A DNA stretch of 64,000 bases from Morganella morganii H1r (lineage in GTDB: Bacteria; Pseudomonadota; Gammaproteobacteria; Enterobacterales; Enterobacteriaceae): NCBI RefSeq assembly GCF_000633515.1, contig NZ_AYMP01000010.1:1-64000 (forward strand), written 5' to 3'. Positions 60,611-64,000 of this stretch are shown piece after piece; the first letter of the stretch is position 1, and each line of letters opens with the position of its first letter. The translations under genes were made by a program, and so were the position numbers. A model generated the notes under the pieces. It did not search any database and had not been told where the DNA came from. It saw only the letters and a list, made by a program, of their open reading frames with translations.

Positions 60611-61870
60611 ATGGCATTAAGCGACATAGCAGCAAGGAACGCAAAACCCGGTAAAAAGATGTACAAACTGACCGACGAATATGGCCTGTATCTTCAGGTG
60701 AATCCGGCCGGTACAAAGCGCTGGTATTTTAATTTCGTATTTGACGGCAAACAGAGCCGGATTGCCTTCGGCGGGTATCCGCTGGTGTCGCTGTCACGCG
60801 CCCGTGAGAAACGCGATGAGGCTCGTCTGATGATACTGGACGGTGTTCACCCGAAGCAGAAACGTATCGCGGAAAAAGAAGCCGAAGAGGACGCGCTGAA
60901 TACCTTTGAGAAAATGGCGCGGGAATGGTCACAGCAGATGCTCAGACGGCGGCGCTGGTCAGAAACACACGCCCGGCGGGTCTGGCGCGATCTGGAAAAA
61001 CATGTTCTCCCGGAAATCGGTGATCAGCATGTCGGGACGCTGAAAACCAAAGATCTGCTGGCACCACTGCGGGTTGTGGAAGCGAATGACCGCCTTGAGC
61101 TGGCCTCGCGGCTGAAACAGCGGATCACCGACATTATGGGGTATGCGGTTCAGTGCGGCCTGATTGACCGTAATCCGGCAAAAGACATGGCGGGAGCGCT
61201 GATGCCGCCGCGTGTGACTCACCGTCCGGCACTACGGCTGGAACGGTTGCCGGAGCTGCTGACAAAGCTGGATTATTACAACGGCCGTGAGTTAACCAAA
61301 CTGGCGATACAGTTCACGCTGCTGACGTTCTCGCGCTCCAGTGAAATCCGCCTCGCCCGCTGGTCTGAATTCGACACAGAACGCGCCATATGGACGATTC
61401 CGGCGCAGCGCACACCAATTCCCGGTGTGAAATTCTCTTATCGCGGCGCAAAAATGCAGTCAGAACACATTGTGCCGCTGTCGCGTCAGACACTGCTGAT
61501 TCTGGATGAAATCCGTGCCGTCAGCGGCGGAGAAGGGCTGCTTTTTCCCGGCGATCACAGCCTGATAAAACCGATGAGTGAAAATACCGTAAACAACGCC
61601 CTGCGGACGTTGGGCTATAACACCGCCACCGAGCTGTGCGGCCACGGCTTCCGCACCATGGCATGCAGCGCCCTGATTGAGTCAGGAAAATGGTCACGGG
61701 ACGCGGTCGAACGGCAGATGAGCCACCAGGAACGCAACACCGTCCGTGCCGCCTATATTCACAAGGCCGAGCATATTGTGGAGCGAAAGCTCATGATGCA
61801 ATGGTGGGCGGATTATCTCGATGCAGTCAGCCGGGAATTTGTTGTGCCGTATGAGTTTGAGGGAGGGTAA
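60611..61870 (+). CDS. P4-family tyrosine integrase
   Basis: 419 residues. The N-terminal DUF4102 arm-binding domain starts MALSDIAARNAKPGKKMYKL, then a SAM-like core-binding domain (~98-195). The catalytic domain has R242 (TFSRSSEIRLARW), H345-x-x-R348 (HGFRTM), H372 (MSHQE) and nucleophile Y382 (RAAYIHKAEH), ending with the MMQWWADYLD block common to tRNA-island integrases. Directed away from tRNA-Leu, the usual geometry for elements integrated at a tRNA 3' end. Confidence 0.96.
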   Translation: MALSDIAARNAKPGKKMYKLTDEYGLYLQVNPAGTKRWYFNFVFDGKQSRIAFGGYPLVSLSRAREKRDEARLMILDGVHPKQKRIAEKEAEEDALNTFEKMAREWSQQMLRRRRWSETHARRVWRDLEKHVLPEIGDQHVGTLKTKDLLAPLRVVEANDRLELASRLKQRITDIMGYAVQCGLIDRNPAKDMAGALMPPRVTHRPALRLERLPELLTKLDYYNGRELTKLAIQFTLLTFSRSSEIRLARWSEFDTERAIWTIPAQRTPIPGVKFSYRGAKMQSEHIVPLSRQTLLILDEIRAVSGGEGLLFPGDHSLIKPMSENTVNNALRTLGYNTATELCGHGFRTMACSALIESGKWSRDAVERQMSHQERNTVRAAYIHKAEHIVERKLMMQWWADYLDAVSREFVVPYEFEGG

Positions 61871-61882
61871 CTTTCTTCACCA

Positions 61883-61915
61883 CAGCACCGGCCATTTTTT
61901 GGGTGGCCGGTGCTG
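61883..61915. terminator. hairpin after the integrase gene
   Basis: Twelve-base arms CAGCACCGGCCA (61883-61894) and TGGCCGGTGCTG (61904-61915) just past the integrase stop. No U-tract after the stem. Confidence 0.6.
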
Positions 61916-61977
61916 ATGTATTGCCTGTAAAACCTGGGGAATTTAACGGCGCCTGCCAGGGAAAAAACGTGAAAACG

Positions 61978-62181
61978 TCCCCCACTTCGTCCCCCACATA
62001 GCAGGGTGCCACTTCTTCCCCCACTTCATTTTCAGGAATCTCCATAACTCACTGTTTATAATGAAATTACAGCATTTCCCCCACTTAGGTCCTATATATA
62101 CGTGCGAAGTGGGGGAAAACACCGGTTTTTGTGGTTCTCCGGACAGCTTCCCCCACTATTCCCCCGTTTAGTCCCCCACTT
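61978..62181. repeat. iteron array, candidate replication origin of the element
   Basis: Eight copies of TCCCCCACTT or close variants in 204 bases: 61978, 61990, 62017, 62077, 62149, 62160 and 62172 on + and one inverted at 62107-62116 (AAGTGGGGGA). Several are spaced 11-12 bases apart, one helical turn. An AT-rich stretch (62041-62100, containing TATATATA) lies inside. The array abuts, and its last copy overlaps, the 3' end of the primase-helicase gene. Iterons plus an AT-rich segment beside a replication gene is the plan of Rep-dependent origins. Confidence 0.7.
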
Positions 62182-64000
62182 TGGTCTGATGTGGCAGCGG
62201 GATGATTTCCTCGCCCCGGAATGCGATCAGATTGTCTTTTTCCAGCTTATCGAGCCAGCGGGAGAACTTTTTGGAGACATCAAAATTCATTGCTTTCATA
62301 TCGTCACGCAGCACGGCACGGGTACAGCTTTCGCCTTTGGCTGTCCGTGAGCGGATAGCCTGCCACAGAGCGACATGGTTATCTGTCAGGCGCGGAACAC
62401 CGGCCAGATCCGGATCAGATGCCGGGTCGTCATCCCGGACCTCCCGTCCTTCATCATTCAGTACCAGCGAGGTGATGTGATCACCGTCCTCATCCACATA
62501 CAAATCCACAGAGTGCAGGTCATAGGCCTGACGCGGCGGTTCTTCCGCATCTTTCATTTTGGTGCAACTGAGGATAATGGCCGGATCTTCGCCCTCACGG
62601 CGTACATGGAACTCCACATCCAGCGCGGCACGGAACGCACTGGAACCCCGCGCGCCTTTATCCTGATCTTTGCCGGAGTGATGGATAACCAGCACGGTGG
62701 CCTGTGTGGCGGCTTTGATGAAATCGCATCCCTGAATGAATGCCCCCATATCTTTCGCTGCGTTCTCGTCCGAACCACCGAAACAGCGGGCGAGGGTATC
62801 GAGGATGATCAGGCGTACCGGCATACCCGTTGTGGTTTTCACATCATTGGCAGCCTGTATCACCTGCTGCACGCTGTCCGGGCTGGCCGGGAAGATCGGA
62901 CAATCCACACGGTAGAGTGAATCTATCGGGCTGCCGCCGTTCAGCGTCTGTTCCCATGCACGGATACGGCGGGGAACGCCGATCCCGCCCTCACCGACAA
63001 CATAAATCACCGCGCCCTGTGTGACCGGCTTGCCCGCCCACGGTTTGCCGGTCGCGATATGGCATCCCCACGAGACCGCCAGAAAGGATTTGTAAGAGCC
63101 GCTGGCACCATAAGCACTGGCAACGGAGGAACCGGGCAGATAGCCCTTGATGAGATAATCCTGACGCGTATCAAAGCCGTCAGAGCCTTTACGCAGCGGA
63201 AGAGAGGTGCGGAACGGCGGCGCGTTGTAATCAATGCAGCTCACCGGGACGCGCTGCGGCTGGTAACGCTGTTTATAAAAGGCGGCTTTGGTGGCCTCAA
63301 TACCGTGCTGCCGGCGGAAATCATCCCAGTCACACTGCGAGGCCGCCGGCGGCAGTGAAACCCAGCCATTCACCGCCCGGGCGGCTTTCTCTGCCAGAGT
63401 TTTGCCGGTATTGGCCGTACCGTCAGTGCGGATATCATGATCGCCTGCCAGAATAATAATGGCCTCCGGGTGCTGATTACGTAACGCATTCGCGACATTG
63501 ATAAGATTATTGGCTGAAACCGCAGCCACAATGGCCGCTGAGGTACTAATCAGGCTGAGCGTCAGACCGGTCGCATAACCCTCCGTGATAATGATGGTCT
63601 CCGGTGCTTCCGGAAATTGCACGGTGATAAACGCCTCTTTAAGCTGAGAGCCGGGCAGCAGCCGCTTTTCACCGGCCGGGTTAATCAACTGAGCTCCGGT
63701 AAGATCACCGGCGGTATTGTTCAGCGTGAGTAGCAGGCTGCCTTCACCGAAGGTGATATCACTGATTTGCAGGGTTTGCTGCGCGGTCAGGCAGGGCAAC
63801 CGGGCAGAGAGTCCTTTCTCCGTGAGATAAGGGCTTTCGCGCATTTCGCTGTGGCTGAGGAGCTGGCTGATTCTCTCCTGCGGCACCCGGCGGTGATGGG
63901 TTTTTTCCCTGGCGGGCGGTGTTGACACTGCCAACACCTGGTTTTCTGTCAGTTGCGCCGCTTCGGACAAACTGCATTGCTTTACCAGTGCCACCAGATC
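62168..64000 (-). CDS. Toprim/RepA-like primase-helicase of the element (5' end outside window)
   Basis: About 610 residues visible; the frame is still open at base 64000, so the N-terminus (probably a zinc-binding primase part) is missing. Toprim domain: conserved E in TIIITEGYATGL and D-x-D in ILAGDHDIR. RecA/DnaB-like ATPase: Walker A variant GASGSYKS, Walker B LIILDTLARCFGG, then VIHHSGKD. A winged-helix-like C-terminus reads FSRWLDKLEKDNLIAF. Combined primase-helicases like this replicate P4-type satellites and related islands. Convergent to the integrase; the stop lies in the iteron array. Confidence 0.88.
   Translation of the reverse strand, partial: DLVALVKQCSLSEAAQLTENQVLAVSTPPAREKTHHRRVPQERISQLLSHSEMRESPYLTEKGLSARLPCLTAQQTLQISDITFGEGSLLLTLNNTAGDLTGAQLINPAGEKRLLPGSQLKEAFITVQFPEAPETIIITEGYATGLTLSLISTSAAIVAAVSANNLINVANALRNQHPEAIIILAGDHDIRTDGTANTGKTLAEKAARAVNGWVSLPPAASQCDWDDFRRQHGIEATKAAFYKQRYQPQRVPVSCIDYNAPPFRTSLPLRKGSDGFDTRQDYLIKGYLPGSSVASAYGASGSYKSFLAVSWGCHIATGKPWAGKPVTQGAVIYVVGEGGIGVPRRIRAWEQTLNGGSPIDSLYRVDCPIFPASPDSVQQVIQAANDVKTTTGMPVRLIILDTLARCFGGSDENAAKDMGAFIQGCDFIKAATQATVLVIHHSGKDQDKGARGSSAFRAALDVEFHVRREGEDPAIILSCTKMKDAEEPPRQAYDLHSVDLYVDEDGDHITSLVLNDEGREVRDDDPASDPDLAGVPRLTDNHVALWQAIRSRTAKGESCTRAVLRDDMKAMNFDVSKKFSRWLDKLEKDNLIAFRGEEIIPLPHQTKVGD

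Overview
The window is a chromosomal segment of an enterobacterial gammaproteobacterium. The gene order greA-yhbY-rlmE-ftsH-folP-glmM-secG-leuU-metY-rimP-nusA-infB-rbfA-truB-rpsO-pnp-nlpI-deaD, the pyrLBI-argF-rraB and holC-valS blocks, and the near identity of the core proteins to those of E. coli place it in Enterobacterales. Moderate GC, the divergence of accessory genes and the absence of argG between the two tRNA genes suggest a Morganella-like member of the Morganellaceae. That assignment is inference, since no search could be run.

Layout. 1-1.4 kb: an AT-rich accessory patch holding the 3' end of an unknown gene, a convergent small membrane protein gene, and a decayed tandem copy of the same pair. 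1.4-22.4 kb: core translation, transcription and envelope genes (dacB, greA, ftsH, glmM, secG, two tRNAs, the rimP-nusA-infB-rbfA-truB-rpsO-pnp supercluster, nlpI, deaD). 22.4-28.5 kb: the BtsSR (YehUT-like) two-component system, then an HlyD-type adaptor with two ABC-2 permeases but no ATPase gene. 28.5-36.4 kb: small unknown genes, the O2-independent ubiquinone genes ubiUV/ubiT, yhbS, yhbQ, a BhsA-like protein, yhbP, and the anaerobic ribonucleotide reductase nrdDG with NrdR boxes and a good FNR box upstream. 36.5-40.4 kb: a divergent MFS/TetR pair with paired operators, and a chemoreceptor. 40.9-45.7 kb: ridA, pyrLBI with a complete leader-peptide attenuator, argF with two ARG boxes, rraB, an unknown gene and a GNAT. 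45.8-54.4 kb: a secreted hydrolase, valS, holC, pepA and the lptFG export pair. 54.5-58.3 kb: the RNA-repair locus rtcR / rtcB / rlaP-like nucleotidyltransferase with a sigma-54 promoter. 58.3-59.7 kb: ampH and a 26-residue membrane peptide. 59.9-64 kb: tRNA-Leu(CAA), used as the attachment site of an integrated element with a P4-type integrase, an iteron array that looks like a replication origin, and a primase-helicase gene cut by the window end.

Functionally, several loci share an anaerobic theme (ubiUVT, nrdDG with an FNR box). Regulation can be read directly at many loci: pyrL attenuator, ARG boxes, NrdR boxes, FNR box, sigma-54 promoter, rpsO-pnp RNase III-type hairpin and TetR operators. 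The best candidates for undescribed biology are the iteron array beside the element's primase, the duplicated AT-rich cassette at the left edge, three short genes of 12 to 43 codons, and the ATPase-less efflux cluster.
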